Source: Bosea sp. Tri-49 (lineage in GTDB: Bacteria > Pseudomonadota > Alphaproteobacteria > Rhizobiales > Beijerinckiaceae). Taken from it: a DNA stretch of 64,000 bases. The DNA is taken from contig NZ_CP017946.1 in NCBI RefSeq assembly GCF_003952665.1, positions 3,410,001 to 3,474,000 of the forward strand, read 5' to 3'. Positions 35,178 to 44,394 of this stretch are shown here, piece after piece; position 1 is the stretch's first letter; each line of letters opens with the position of its first letter. A program made the position numbers and the translations under genes. Under the pieces are notes generated by a model, which had not been told where the DNA came from, ran no database searches, and saw only the letters and a program-made list of their open reading frames with translations.

Positions 35178-36415
35178 GCGCGAGCGAGGCGACGGTCGGC
35201 GCAGTGCCGGTCAGCAATGCGGCACGCTACCGGCTCTTCGCCGTGCTCGGCGGGCTTTATCTCGCGCAGGCGATCCCGTCCTATCTCTTCGTCGCGGCGC
35301 TGCCGCCGATCATGCGCGAGGCCGGCGTCTCGCGCACCGCCATCGGTTACATGAGCATCCTGCTCCTGCCGCTGGTGATCAAATTCGTCTGGGCGCCTTG
35401 GATCGACCGGATAAGGCCGTTCGCGCGGGCGCACCGGGCCGGCTGGGTCTTCATCACCCAGACCGGCACGATCCTGTGCATGCTCGCGCTGATCGCGGTC
35501 GGGCCGCTCGATGTCGGCAAGATCATCGCGATCGGCTTTGTCGCATCGCTGCTGATCTCGACGCAGGACATCGCCACCGACGGCTATGCCGCGAAATACC
35601 TGCCGGAGGCCGACCGCGCCATCGGCAACGCCATCCAGGGCGGCTCGATCGCCTTCGGCGTCGTGATTGGCGGCACGCTCGGCCTCGTGCTGCACCATTA
35701 TATCGGCTGGACCGGCATGCTGGTCACCATCGCGGCGATCTCGCTCTTGCCGCTCGTCGCGGCGGCGATGATGCGCGAGGGCGATCCGACGCCGAGCGAA
35801 GCGGGCAAGCGCCCCTCGATCCGCGCCTTCCTGCGCCGGCCGGAGGCGCGCCAGATCCTCTGGATCGCGCTGATCTACCGGGCGAGCGAGGGGCTGGTGA
35901 AGGCGATGGAGGGTTCGTATCTGGTCGATGCCGGCGTGCCGCTCAACCAGATCGGCTATCTCTCCGGGATATCGGCGACGACGGCAGGCCTCGCCGGCTC
36001 GGCGATCGCCGCCTGGCTGGTCAAGCGGCAGGGCATCGCCTTTGTGCTGGCCCTGCTCGGCGGCATGCGCACGCTCTGTTTCCTCCTCTTTGCCTGCCAT
36101 GCGCTGGGCGCCGTCGTCGGGGCCTGGCCGCTGTTCGGCGCCGCCGGCTTCCAGACCCTGATCCGCTATATGGAGATCGTCGCGCTCTATTCGCTGTTCA
36201 TGGCAGTGACGACCTCGGACCAGCCGGGAACCGACTTCACCATCCTCGCCTGCGCGCAATTGCTGGTCTACCTCGCCGGCTCGATGCTGGCCGGCAAGCT
36301 CGCCGATACGCTGGGCTATGGCGCGCTGTTCTCGCTGGCGACCGCGATCTCGGGGATCGCGGTGATCGCCACGGTCAGGATGATCGCGCGCAGCAGCGTC
36401 GGAAAGCCGGCCTGA
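35174..36415 (+). CDS. RhtX/FptX family siderophore permease (MFS)
   Basis: A 413-residue inner-membrane protein with about 12 helices, from the major-facilitator branch that carries ferric siderophores across the inner membrane as a single protein, without ABC genes. Characteristic stretches are GLYLAQAIPSYLFVAALP near residue 35, KFVWAPWIDR, and STQDIATDGYAAKYL. It resembles AmpG as well, but the TonB receptor and AraC regulator beside it favour RhtX/FptX. It starts with ATG overlapping the stop of the 123-residue protein gene, so it is in the same operon. Confidence 0.9.
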   Translation: MSASEATVGAVPVSNAARYRLFAVLGGLYLAQAIPSYLFVAALPPIMREAGVSRTAIGYMSILLLPLVIKFVWAPWIDRIRPFARAHRAGWVFITQTGTILCMLALIAVGPLDVGKIIAIGFVASLLISTQDIATDGYAAKYLPEADRAIGNAIQGGSIAFGVVIGGTLGLVLHHYIGWTGMLVTIAAISLLPLVAAAMMREGDPTPSEAGKRPSIRAFLRRPEARQILWIALIYRASEGLVKAMEGSYLVDAGVPLNQIGYLSGISATTAGLAGSAIAAWLVKRQGIAFVLALLGGMRTLCFLLFACHALGAVVGAWPLFGAAGFQTLIRYMEIVALYSLFMAVTTSDQPGTDFTILACAQLLVYLAGSMLAGKLADTLGYGALFSLATAISGIAVIATVRMIARSSVGKPA

Positions 36416-36512
36416 CCAGCGCAAAGCGCTCGCTGCGAGCGGCGGCGCCTTCCCTAGCGTCGTCCTTCATGCAAGGTTGCCGGCGAGATCGCCTGTGCCG
36501 AAGGAGAACACC

Positions 36513-37070
36513 ATGGGTTGGGTCGTCCTTGGACTGATCGTCGTCGTCGTGGTCTGGCTGATCATGACCTATAACGGCCTCGTCGCGATGCGCCAGCGCG
36601 TCAACCAGGCCTTCGCCGACATCGACGTGCAATTGAAGCAGCGCCACGACCTGATCCCGAACCTGGTCGAGACCGTGAAGGGCTATGCCAGCCACGAGAA
36701 GGAAACCTTCGACGCGGTGATCAAGGCGCGCAACCAGGCGCAGGCCGCATCCGGCCCGCACGACCAGGCGGCGGCCGAGCAGCAATTGACCGGCGCGGTC
36801 GGGCGCCTGCTGGCGCTGGGCGAGGCCTATCCCGACCTCAAGGCGAGCGCGAACTTCCAGCAGCTCCAGCAGGACCTCGGCAATGTCGAGGACAAGCTGG
36901 CGGCGGCGCGGCGCTTCTTCAACAACGCGGTCAGCGAGTTCAACGCGGCGATCCAGGCCTTCCCGGCCGTGTTCTTCGCGCCGCAGATGGGTTTTTCTCC
37001 GCGCGAATTCTTCGATGTCGGCGAAGAGACGCGGGCGCAGATCGAAGTCGCGCCGACCGTGAAGTTCTGA
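36513..37070 (+). CDS. lemA: LemA family protein
   Basis: A 185-residue protein anchored by one N-terminal helix (about 2-20), followed by the LemA helical domain with VNQAFADIDVQLKQRHDLIP near the start and FFNNAVSEFNAAIQAFP near the end. The start at 36513 follows AAGGAG. The role of LemA is not settled. The M48 protease encoded 37 bases downstream is its usual partner, which suggests a joint membrane quality-control role. Confidence 0.93.
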   Translation: MGWVVLGLIVVVVVWLIMTYNGLVAMRQRVNQAFADIDVQLKQRHDLIPNLVETVKGYASHEKETFDAVIKARNQAQAASGPHDQAAAEQQLTGAVGRLLALGEAYPDLKASANFQQLQQDLGNVEDKLAAARRFFNNAVSEFNAAIQAFPAVFFAPQMGFSPREFFDVGEETRAQIEVAPTVKF

Positions 37071-37107
37071 TCGCGCCTGCAACGGGCGTCACAGCGGAGC
37101 TGCGGCG

Positions 37108-38178
37108 ATGCCGGGGGAAGCCTTCGGGCTCTATACCCATCAGCGCAACAACCGGACCCGGTCGATCGCCCTGATCATCGGGCTCTTCCTGATGGTCTAT
37201 CTCACCGTCTGGGGCGTGATGCTGGTCGGCTACGGCTATGTCGGCGTGCCGCGCGGACGCACGGTGCTGAACTTCGTCGGCCAGCGCTTCTGGGCCTGGC
37301 TGCCCTTCATCACGCTGGGCACCGCCGCCTGGGTCTTCATCGGCTTCAGGATCAATGTCGGACTGATCGAGGCGGTCTCGGGCGCCGAGGGCGTGACGCG
37401 GGAGGCGCAGCCCAAGCTCTACCGGATGCTGGAGAATCTCTGCATCTCGCGCGGCATGGTGACGCCGAAGCTCGCCATCATCCAGAGCGACGCGCTCAAC
37501 GCCTTCGCCAGCGGCGTCAACGACAAGCAGTTCACGGTGACGCTGACCACCGGCCTGATCGAACAGCTCAACGACGCCGAGATCGAAGCGGTGATCGCCC
37601 ATGAGCTGACCCATATCCGCAATGGCGACGTCAGGCTGATGGTGATCGCCGTGGTGATCGCCGGCATCATCTCCTTCGTCGGCGAGGTGCTGTTCCGCAA
37701 TCTCGGGCGGGTTCGTATCTCCTCGGATGGCGACAAGAAGGGCAGCGCCTTCGCGATCATCCTCGGCTTCGCAGTGATCGCCGTCGCCTGGCTGCTCGCC
37801 GTGCTGATCCGGCTGTCGCTGTCGCGGGCCCGCGAATACCTGGCCGATGCCGGGGCGGTCGAACTGACCAAGAATCCGGACGCGATGATCTCGGCGCTGC
37901 TCAAGATCTCGGGCCGTGCCGATATCGACAATGTCCCGTCTGGCGTGATGGACATGTGCTTCGAGAACGACCCGGACGACTTCGCCGACCTGTTCTCGAC
38001 CCACCCCTCCGTCACCAAGCGGGTGCAGGCGCTGGTGCAGACCGCAGGCGGGCGCCTGCCGCCGGAAGCGCCCCCCGGTCCGCCGAAGATCAGCGAGCGC
38101 CAGACGCTGCCGGAGATCGCCGAGACTTCGGCCGCACACGGCCCATGGTCGCGGCCAGCGCCGCCTGCGGGCAGCTAG
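37108..38178 (+). CDS. M48 family metallopeptidase (HtpX-like)
   Basis: A 356-residue membrane zinc protease. Two N-terminal helices (about 20-45 and 62-82) precede the catalytic motif HELTH at 165-169, and two more helices follow. The third zinc ligand probably lies in SRAREYLADAGAV, as in HtpX and Ste24. It likely degrades misfolded membrane proteins. It follows lemA. Its TAG stop overlaps the stop of the convergent isomerase gene by two bases, with nothing between the two genes. Confidence 0.92.
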   Translation: MPGEAFGLYTHQRNNRTRSIALIIGLFLMVYLTVWGVMLVGYGYVGVPRGRTVLNFVGQRFWAWLPFITLGTAAWVFIGFRINVGLIEAVSGAEGVTREAQPKLYRMLENLCISRGMVTPKLAIIQSDALNAFASGVNDKQFTVTLTTGLIEQLNDAEIEAVIAHELTHIRNGDVRLMVIAVVIAGIISFVGEVLFRNLGRVRISSDGDKKGSAFAIILGFAVIAVAWLLAVLIRLSLSRAREYLADAGAVELTKNPDAMISALLKISGRADIDNVPSGVMDMCFENDPDDFADLFSTHPSVTKRVQALVQTAGGRLPPEAPPGPPKISERQTLPEIAETSAAHGPWSRPAPPAGS

Positions 38179-38783
38179 CGCCCGTCCTTCGCCCAGGCGA
38201 GTGCTTCCTCCAGCCTGTCGTCGCCCCAGAACAATTCGCCATCGCCGGTGACGAAGGTCGGTGCACCGAAGATGCCGAGCGACTTGGCGAGCTCGGTCTC
38301 GGCCTTGAGCCGGCCCTTGACCTCCTCGCTGCGCGAGGTGGCAAAGGCGGCGGAGGGGTCGGCACCCGCCTCACGGAGGGCAGCACTCAGCACTGCCTCC
38401 TCGGCAATGTTGCGGCCTTCGCAGAACTCGGAACGGAACAGTGCCCTGGAAAAAGTAGGCATCCAGCCGGCCTCGCGGCCGGCGAGCGCCAACCGCGCTG
38501 CAATCAGCGAGTTCTGCGGGAAGGTCTCCGGGCGCGTGATCGTCAGCCCGCTACGGGCCGCACGGCGCGCCACGTCGCGCCACATATAGCGGCCCTTGTT
38601 GGGGTAGAGGTTGAACGGTGAGTTGGTCCAGCCCTGTGCGGCGAAGATCGGGCCGAGCAGGAAGGGCCGCCAGCGCACGCTGACGCCGGCTGCATCGGCC
38701 AGCTCTTCGATCCGCAAAGCACTCAGGCAGGAATAGGTCGATGCGAACTCGTACCAGAAATCCAGAACAGGACGATTCGGCAT
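38175..38783 (-). CDS. 2-hydroxychromene-2-carboxylate isomerase family protein
   Basis: A 202-residue protein of the DsbA-like kappa-GST fold. It begins with VLDFWYEFASTYSCLSA, where the Ser/Thr of EFASTYS is the glutathione-contact site, and ends with GIFGAPTFV and ELFWGDDRL. Family members convert 2-hydroxychromene-2-carboxylate to benzalpyruvate in naphthalene breakdown. No naphthalene genes are near, so the real substrate is open. ATG at 38783 follows GGAGG; a TTG just upstream is less likely. Confidence 0.88.
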   Translation of the reverse strand: MPNRPVLDFWYEFASTYSCLSALRIEELADAAGVSVRWRPFLLGPIFAAQGWTNSPFNLYPNKGRYMWRDVARRAARSGLTITRPETFPQNSLIAARLALAGREAGWMPTFSRALFRSEFCEGRNIAEEAVLSAALREAGADPSAAFATSRSEEVKGRLKAETELAKSLGIFGAPTFVTGDGELFWGDDRLEEALAWAKDGR

Positions 38784-38966
38784 CAAACCTCCGCGCGGGA
38801 GCGGCTTAAAAAAACTGGATCGATTCTCCGCCCCCGCGAATCGACCCGCAAGCCAGAAGCCGCAAACGCGTTACCGACAGCGATCCATCAAACGACGACG
38901 CGTAATCGATCAGAAGGTTCCGATTGCGTCGCCCCAAACCCTGCGATAGTGCCCGGTTACGTCCGA

Positions 38967-38989
38967 AATGCGGCCGGCTAAGCCGCATT
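38967..38989 (+). promoter_or_regulatory. Hairpin in the argG upstream region
   Basis: Arms AATGCGGC / GCCGCATT of 8 bp surround a 7-base loop. There is no T run, so it is not a simple terminator. It lies 50 bases before argG and could be an operator or a leader stem. Confidence 0.3.
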
Positions 38990-39038
38990 CTCACACTGTG
39001 CACGATCCGTCGTGCCGCCACTGCAGGAACTGAAGTCC

Positions 39039-40271
39039 ATGGCCGACAAGCGCGTCAACAAGGTCGTGCTCGCCTATTCCGGCGGGCTCGACACCTCGAT
39101 CATCCTGAAGTGGCTGCAGACCACCTATAATTGCGAGGTCGTGACCTTCACGGCCGATCTCGGCCAGGGCGAGGAGCTCGGCCCGGCCCGCGACAAGGCG
39201 CTGCTGCTCGGCATCAAGCCAGAGAACATCTATATCGAGGACCTGCGCGAGGAATTCGTGCGCGACTACGTCTTCCCGATGTTTCGGGCCAATGCCGCCT
39301 ATGAAGGCGTCTATCTGCTGGGAACCTCGATCGCCCGCCCGCTGATCGGCCAGAAGCTGATCGAGATCGCCGAGAAGGTCGGCGCCGACGCGATCTCGCA
39401 CGGCGCGACCGGCAAGGGCAACGACCAGGTCCGGTTCGAGCTGACCGCCTATGCGCTGAAGCCCGACGTCGTCGTCATCGCGCCCTGGCGCGAATGGGAC
39501 CTGCGCTCGCGCGAGCAGCTTCTTGCCTTCGCCGAGCAGCACCAGATCCCGATCGCCAAGGACAAGCGCGGCGAGGCGCCGTTCTCGGTGGACGCCAACC
39601 TGCTGCACGCCTCCTCGGAGGGCAAGGTGCTGGAAGACCCCGCCCAGGAAGTGCCGGATTACGTCTATTCGCGCACGATCTCGCCGGAGGACGCGCCCGA
39701 CAAGCCGACGGTGATCTCGATCGATTTCGAGAAGGGCGATGCGACCGCGATCGACGGCGTCAAGCTCTCGCCGGCGACGTTGCTGGCCAAGCTCAACGAA
39801 CTCGGCCGCGCCAATGGCATCGGCCGGCTCGACCTGGTCGAGAACCGCTTCGTCGGCATGAAGAGCCGCGGCATGTACGAGACGCCCGGCGGCACGATCC
39901 TCGCCGTCGCGCACCGCGCCATCGAGTCGATCACGCTCGACCGCGGCGCCGCCCATCTCAAGGACCAGATCATGCCGCAATATGCCGAGCTGATCTATAA
40001 CGGCTTCTGGTTCTCGCCGGAGCGCGAGATGCTGCAGGCGCTGATCGACAAGAGCCAGGAGTTCGTCGCCGGCCAGGTGCGGCTCAAGCTCTACAAGGGC
40101 GGCGTCCACGTCATCGGCCGCTCCAGCCCCTATTCGCTCTACGACCAGGACCTCGTCACCTTCGAGGAAGGCGCGGTCGCCTACGACCATCGCGACGCCG
40201 CCGGCTTCATCAAGCTCAACGCGCTGCGCCTGCGCACGCTCGGCCAGCGCAAGAAGAAGCTCGGGCTGTAA
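39039..40271 (+). CDS. argG: Argininosuccinate synthase
   Basis: A 410-residue enzyme that joins citrulline and aspartate using ATP, forming argininosuccinate in arginine synthesis. The PP-loop AYSGGLDTS is near residue 12. [18 protein letters not shown] and APWREWD sequences further on bind citrulline and aspartate. Length is normal for the short bacterial type. The start at 39039 gives the usual N-terminus ([15 protein letters not shown]). It is a single-gene unit followed by two consecutive hairpins. Confidence 0.97.
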   Translation: MADKRVNKVVLAYSGGLDTSIILKWLQTTYNCEVVTFTADLGQGEELGPARDKALLLGIKPENIYIEDLREEFVRDYVFPMFRANAAYEGVYLLGTSIARPLIGQKLIEIAEKVGADAISHGATGKGNDQVRFELTAYALKPDVVVIAPWREWDLRSREQLLAFAEQHQIPIAKDKRGEAPFSVDANLLHASSEGKVLEDPAQEVPDYVYSRTISPEDAPDKPTVISIDFEKGDATAIDGVKLSPATLLAKLNELGRANGIGRLDLVENRFVGMKSRGMYETPGGTILAVAHRAIESITLDRGAAHLKDQIMPQYAELIYNGFWFSPEREMLQALIDKSQEFVAGQVRLKLYKGGVHVIGRSSPYSLYDQDLVTFEEGAVAYDHRDAAGFIKLNALRLRTLGQRKKKLGL

Positions 40272-40286
40272 GGCTCTTGAACTTCG

Positions 40287-40318
40287 ACCTCACAGCGAGC
40301 CTGGGCTCGCTGTGAGGT
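40287..40318 (+). repeat. Perfect 15-bp inverted repeat after argG
   Basis: Arms of 15 bp (ACCTCACAGCGAGCC / GGCTCGCTGTGAGGT) with only two bases between them, followed by TTT. This is longer than a normal terminator stem and starts 15 bases after the argG stop. It may be a terminator or a processing/stability element. Confidence 0.6.
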
Positions 40319-40328
40319 TTCAAACAGA

Positions 40329-40358
40329 AAGCCGGCGAGCCAAGCTCGCCGGCTTTTT
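40329..40358 (+). terminator. Rho-independent terminator of argG
   Basis: A 12-bp stem (AAGCCGGCGAGC / GCTCGCCGGCTT) with a 3-base loop, ending in a run of five T. It also carries A residues on the left side, so it could stop the convergent gene at 40373 as well. Confidence 0.8.
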
Positions 40359-40372
40359 CTTGGACGGGCTGC

Positions 40373-42574
40373 CTACTTCGCGATCTTGCCGAAGGCGAAG
40401 AACTGGGTCTCGCCGGATGAATCGTCGACGCCGTCATTGTCGGTGACGACGAAGAGCTCGCCGGCCTTGTCGACTGCCATGCCCTCGACCTTGTCGAGCC
40501 CGTAGCCGCCGAGCTTCATCAGCTCCGGCGTCAGGTCGCGCAGCAGCTTCTTCTCGACCGTCGGGACCTCTGACGAACCGAACGGCGCCGGCTTCAGGCC
40601 CTTGACCGAGAAGGTCGCCAGCGTCTTCACCGCCTTGGCGCCGAAGAGGTTGTCGCGCTCGATCACCGCGAAAGTCTCGTCGCCGAGATAGGTCAATTCC
40701 GAGAGGCCCATCCAGGCGCCGGCAGCGGGAGCCGTTAGCGGATAGTAGAGGATGCTCCAGCTCTTGGTGAAGGGCTTGTAGGTCAGGATCTTGACCTTGC
40801 CCTTGGGGTCGTCCTTCCACTCGCGCTGGACAGCGATCCAGACCGTCTCGTCCTGACCGGTGCCGGTGACGGCGACGCCCTCATAGCCCTGATTGGTCGC
40901 CTTGGCGGCGAACTCCTCCGGCAGGGCGATCTCCTCCTCGATCTCGCCCTTGGCCGAGGCACGCAGCAGCAGGTTCTGGGTCGGCTTCTCCTTGCGCTCC
41001 GGCGCGCCTTCCGAAGCGAGCCAGAAGCCGCCGCCGGGGCGGGTCGCAACCCCCTCGAGATCATAGGCGGCGGGCTTGCCGTCCTTGGTCACGGTGAGCG
41101 CGCCGGTGATCGTCGCCGGCTTCTTGGTCGCGTCGATCTCAAGGATGCGCGAAGGCGTATAGGCGCTGTCGGTGACGCTGAAGAGCCGGCCCGGCAGCTC
41201 GGGATGGGCGGCGAGAGCGGAAAGCGCACCCCAGCCCAGCGGGACGCCGTCGACATCGGCCGAGACGATGGTCGGGTAGGTGGCCGGGCCCTCGCTGCGC
41301 TCATAGATGGTCACGGCCGAGCGCGGCCCGCCCTTCTCGCCGAGATCGGCTTCGGAGGCGCTGACGAAGAGATTGCGCTGCGGGATGGCGAGTAGGCCTT
41401 CCGGCGCGATCGCACCGGCCAGCGCCTGCAGGTAGCGTGGAGCCTTGCCCGACCCTTCGTCCTTGAAGACGAGTACGAGTGAGGCACGCTCCAGCCCGAC
41501 GAAGAACAGACGCTCGCCATTATAGGTACCGACCTCGATACCCTCGGGCTCGCTGCCCTTGGCGGCCGAGCGGCGCTCCGGATAGTGGCCGAGGCGGATG
41601 GCGATCTGGTCGACCATGTTGCCTGAATCGAACTCAACCGTGCCGTCCCTGCGGAAAATGGTGAAGCCGCGCGAGCCGCCCTTCCAGTCGCCCTCATTGG
41701 CGGTGACGAAGCGGTCATTGTCCAACCAACGCACCGCGTCAGGCTCGCGCGCCACGCCCTTCAATTCCTCGGTCGGCTTGATCTGGCCGTCGCGGGTCTT
41801 GTCGATATTTTTTAAATCGACGGTGCCTGCCGGGAAATGCGCAACGAGCTTGCCCGTCTTCGTATCGACTACGGCAAGGTGGTTGTTCTCCTGCAGCGTC
41901 ACCACGGCGAGGCCGTCCTGGTTGACGTCGACGAATTCCGGCTCCGGATCGGTCGGTTCGACCGCGGCGATGCCGGTGAGATCGACGACCTGCTTCGAGG
42001 CGCAATCCGCCTCGCCACCCTTGATGCCGATCAGCGTGAGGTTGCCGACGGGAAGCTGCGGCAGGTCGCCCTTGTTGAGCTTCTCGTCCCGCTCGTTCTC
42101 GATAACGATGGCGAGCTTGCCCTTGTCCTTGGTCAGGGTAATCGAGTCGGGCTGGCCGCCGAGTTCGCATGTCGCCGCGACCTGCCTGGTCTTCAGGTCG
42201 ATGGTGGCAAGATGGCCGGCCGGCTCCTTGAAGTTGTCGCCGGACGAGACGACGACGGCGAAGGCGCGCTCGCCGAGGATGACGACCGAGGTCGGCTCGC
42301 CACCGACCGGGATGAAGCCGGCGGGCTTGGGAGCGCTCGCCGTGGTGATGTCGATGAGGCCGATCGCCTTTTGCTCGGCGTCGGTATAGGCGAGCAGCGT
42401 TCCGGCCTCGTTGGCGGTGATGATCTCCGAGACCGTCTTCTTTTTCGCGTCGCGGTCAGCCGGCAGGTTCAGCGGCACCTGGAAGGTAGCGATGCGGTTG
42501 AAGTTCGGCTCGGCGAGCGCCGTGCCGCCAGCAAGGAGCGTCGCGAGAGCCGCAAGGACGAGAGGTTTGCGCAT
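40373..42574 (-). CDS. Secreted esterase-like activity of phytase family protein
   Basis: A 733-residue exported protein. The signal peptide ends at ALAE (residue 21). The first 370 residues form beta-propeller-like repeats, with VGGEPTSVVILG, LGGQPDSITLT and EPDAVRWLDNDRFVTANEGDW, as in the choice-of-anchor or alkaline-phosphatase-like propellers. The last 300 residues match the esterase-like phytase domain (VPLGWGALSALAAHPELPG, YDLEGVATRPGGGFWLASE). A periplasmic phosphate-ester or carbohydrate-ester hydrolase is a reasonable inference. It stands alone. Confidence 0.85.
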   Translation of the reverse strand: MRKPLVLAALATLLAGGTALAEPNFNRIATFQVPLNLPADRDAKKKTVSEIITANEAGTLLAYTDAEQKAIGLIDITTASAPKPAGFIPVGGEPTSVVILGERAFAVVVSSGDNFKEPAGHLATIDLKTRQVAATCELGGQPDSITLTKDKGKLAIVIENERDEKLNKGDLPQLPVGNLTLIGIKGGEADCASKQVVDLTGIAAVEPTDPEPEFVDVNQDGLAVVTLQENNHLAVVDTKTGKLVAHFPAGTVDLKNIDKTRDGQIKPTEELKGVAREPDAVRWLDNDRFVTANEGDWKGGSRGFTIFRRDGTVEFDSGNMVDQIAIRLGHYPERRSAAKGSEPEGIEVGTYNGERLFFVGLERASLVLVFKDEGSGKAPRYLQALAGAIAPEGLLAIPQRNLFVSASEADLGEKGGPRSAVTIYERSEGPATYPTIVSADVDGVPLGWGALSALAAHPELPGRLFSVTDSAYTPSRILEIDATKKPATITGALTVTKDGKPAAYDLEGVATRPGGGFWLASEGAPERKEKPTQNLLLRASAKGEIEEEIALPEEFAAKATNQGYEGVAVTGTGQDETVWIAVQREWKDDPKGKVKILTYKPFTKSWSILYYPLTAPAAGAWMGLSELTYLGDETFAVIERDNLFGAKAVKTLATFSVKGLKPAPFGSSEVPTVEKKLLRDLTPELMKLGGYGLDKVEGMAVDKAGELFVVTDNDGVDDSSGETQFFAFGKIAK

Positions 42575-42709
42575 GGGACGGTCCTGTTCCGCAGGGAGGA
42601 GGCAGGCCTTCCGGCTAGTGAGCACAGGCGACAGTTTCGTGACAAGCCGTCGCAAAGCAAACGCCGCTGCGGACCGTTCCGCAGCGGCGTGACAAAGGGG
42701 CCCGAGCAG

Positions 42710-43129
42710 TCAGTGTGCGGTTTGGACATTCTCCGCATCGACGACCGACTTCTTCAGGCCGATCACCTCGAGCTCGGTGACGACGGCCACCGCCGCGGCC
42801 TGGGCCAGGACGAAGGCGATGCCGAGCGTGGTCGGCGCAAACCAGCCGGCGACCAGGATCAGCACGCTGTCGGCGACCCAGAGGATGTTGACGCCGATCA
42901 CGGCGTAGACCGCGAGCCGCGGCAGGCTCGTCCGGCTGGCGAAGAACGCAAGCAGCACAGCGCAGGGCAGGAGCACCAGGCCTGCACCACGCAGGAACTC
43001 GGCGGGGAAGCCGAGCAGGCCGGAGAGCGAGCCGGCGCCAACGCTGAGCAGCAGGCCGGTTCCGGCGCAGGCGGCGGCATCGAGAGCGAGGGCGTTGCGC
43101 AGGAAACGCGAGGACTGGATGAAAGCCAT
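42710..43129 (-). CDS. Hypothetical four-helix membrane protein
   Basis: A 139-residue protein with four predicted transmembrane helices, including GVNILWVADSVLIL and GIAFVLAQAAAVAVVTELEV. It resembles the small unknown membrane proteins common beside HTH-XRE regulators in Hyphomicrobiales, but no family with known function is recognised. It is divergent from the MmyB-type regulator (134 bases away), which may control it. Confidence 0.75.
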   Translation of the reverse strand: MAFIQSSRFLRNALALDAAACAGTGLLLSVGAGSLSGLLGFPAEFLRGAGLVLLPCAVLLAFFASRTSLPRLAVYAVIGVNILWVADSVLILVAGWFAPTTLGIAFVLAQAAAVAVVTELEVIGLKKSVVDAENVQTAH

Positions 43130-43147
43130 GACTGTTCTCCGGTTCAG

Positions 43148-43166
43148 GCCCCGTCTTGTCCGGGGC
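43148..43166. repeat. GC-rich palindrome with TCTTGTC loop
   Basis: Six-bp arms (GCCCCG / CGGGGC) and a TCTTGTC centre. It resembles the dispersed CCCGG-CTTG-CCGGG elements of alphaproteobacteria, like the one at 45635. It lies in the gap between two divergent genes. Confidence 0.4.
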
Positions 43167-43263
43167 GGTTGCTGATGGGAGCCATGCTGACGAAGCCTGA
43201 GCGGCCCGTCGATTAAGCGAGAGGTAATTGGAAGGCGCCCCGGCTGCGGCTAGCTTGCCTGCC

Positions 43264-44085
43264 ATGAACAAGCACCAGCAGCCCGCGATCGGGCATCTCA
43301 TCCGCGATTGGCGCCAGCTGCGCCGTCTCAGCCAGCTCGACCTCGCGCTCGAAGCCGAGATCTCGCAGAAGCATCTCAGCTTCGTCGAGAGCGGCCGCTC
43401 GGTCCCGAGCCGGGACATGGTCCTGCTCCTCGCCGAGCATCTCGGCGTGCCATTGCGCGAGCGCAACGCGCTCCTGCTCTCGGCCGGCTATGCGCCGGTC
43501 TATCTCGAACGCTCGCTGGAGGACCCGAGCCTGCAGGCGGCGCGTAGCGCGATCGATCTCCTGCTCAAGGGGCACGAGCCTTACCCTGCGGTGGCGGTCG
43601 ACAGGCATTGGACCCTGCTCGCGGCGAACGCGATGATCGCGCCGCTGCTGACGCTGGTCGAGGACGCCGACCTGCTGCACCCGCCGGTCAATGTGCTCAG
43701 GCTCAGCCTGCATCCGCGCGGGCTCGCCCCGGCGATCATCAACCTCACCGAATGGCGCGGCCATCTCATCGCAAGGCTGCGCCAGCAGATCCGCGCCACG
43801 GCCGACCCGCTGCTCGCCGAGCTGCTGACTGAGTTGCTGAGCTATCCCGTCCCGGCCGCGCCGACGACAAAGGGCAAGGCGCATGATGAGGCGGAACCGC
43901 CAATCGTCGTGCCTTTGAAGCTGCGGCTGGGCGAGACCGTGCTCTCGCTGATCTCGACCACGACCGTGTTCGGCACGCCGGTCGATGTCACACTGTCCGA
44001 GCTGGCGCTGGAGACGTTCTTCCCGGCAGACGAGGCGACAGGCCAAGCTCTGCGGGCAATCGCGGAGGCAAATGCGCCCGCCTGA
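43264..44085 (+). CDS. XRE family regulator with MmyB-like ligand domain
   Basis: A 273-residue regulator. Residues 8-70 form the XRE helix-turn-helix (LSQLDLALEAEISQKHLSFVESGRS is its heart). Residues 105-265 form an MmyB-like PAS-type ligand domain with AVDRHWTLLAANA and NVLRLSLHPRGLAP. The start at 43264 follows a plausible upstream gap; the alternative upstream start adds 12 residues without a better site. The divergent four-helix protein gene is the likeliest target. Confidence 0.9.
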   Translation: MNKHQQPAIGHLIRDWRQLRRLSQLDLALEAEISQKHLSFVESGRSVPSRDMVLLLAEHLGVPLRERNALLLSAGYAPVYLERSLEDPSLQAARSAIDLLLKGHEPYPAVAVDRHWTLLAANAMIAPLLTLVEDADLLHPPVNVLRLSLHPRGLAPAIINLTEWRGHLIARLRQQIRATADPLLAELLTELLSYPVPAAPTTKGKAHDEAEPPIVVPLKLRLGETVLSLISTTTVFGTPVDVTLSELALETFFPADEATGQALRAIAEANAPA

Positions 44086-44090
44086 GCGGC

Positions 44091-44115
44091 GGAACCAAAA
44101 GTTGGCGGCAACGTT
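44091..44115 (+). promoter_or_regulatory. EcfG-type general stress promoter of csbD
   Basis: GGAAC at 44091-44095 and CGTT at 44112-44115 with a 16-base spacer. It is 58 bases before the csbD start codon. CsbD is a known stress-induced family, which supports the motif. Confidence 0.7.
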
Positions 44116-44173
44116 CTTCCACCGAACCGGCGCTACCGCGCCGAATTCGCGTCATTCGAAAAGGAAAACGTCC

Positions 44174-44365
44174 ATGGGCAGCACCGCCGACAAGATCAAG
44201 GGCATGGCCAACGAAACCGCCGGCAACGTCAAGCAGGCCGCCGGCAAGGCGCTGAACAAGCCCGGGCTGCAGGCCGAGGGCATCGCGCAGGAACGCAAGG
44301 GCGAAGCCCAGCAGGCGATCGGCAAGACCAAAGACGCCGTCAAGAAAGTGATCGACAAGGCCTGA
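44174..44365 (+). CDS. CsbD family stress protein
   Basis: A 63-residue, highly charged helical protein. It shows the CsbD pattern: DKIKGMANETAGNVKQAAGK, then AQERKGEAQQAIGKTKD. CsbD-type proteins are among the most strongly induced products in general stress in many bacteria; their molecular role is unknown. The start at 44174 follows AAAGGA. Together with the EcfG-type promoter and a strong terminator, it is a clean one-gene unit. Confidence 0.92.
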   Translation: MGSTADKIKGMANETAGNVKQAAGKALNKPGLQAEGIAQERKGEAQQAIGKTKDAVKKVIDKA

Positions 44366-44394
44366 CCGCAAGGTCGGCCACGATCAGAAAAAGG

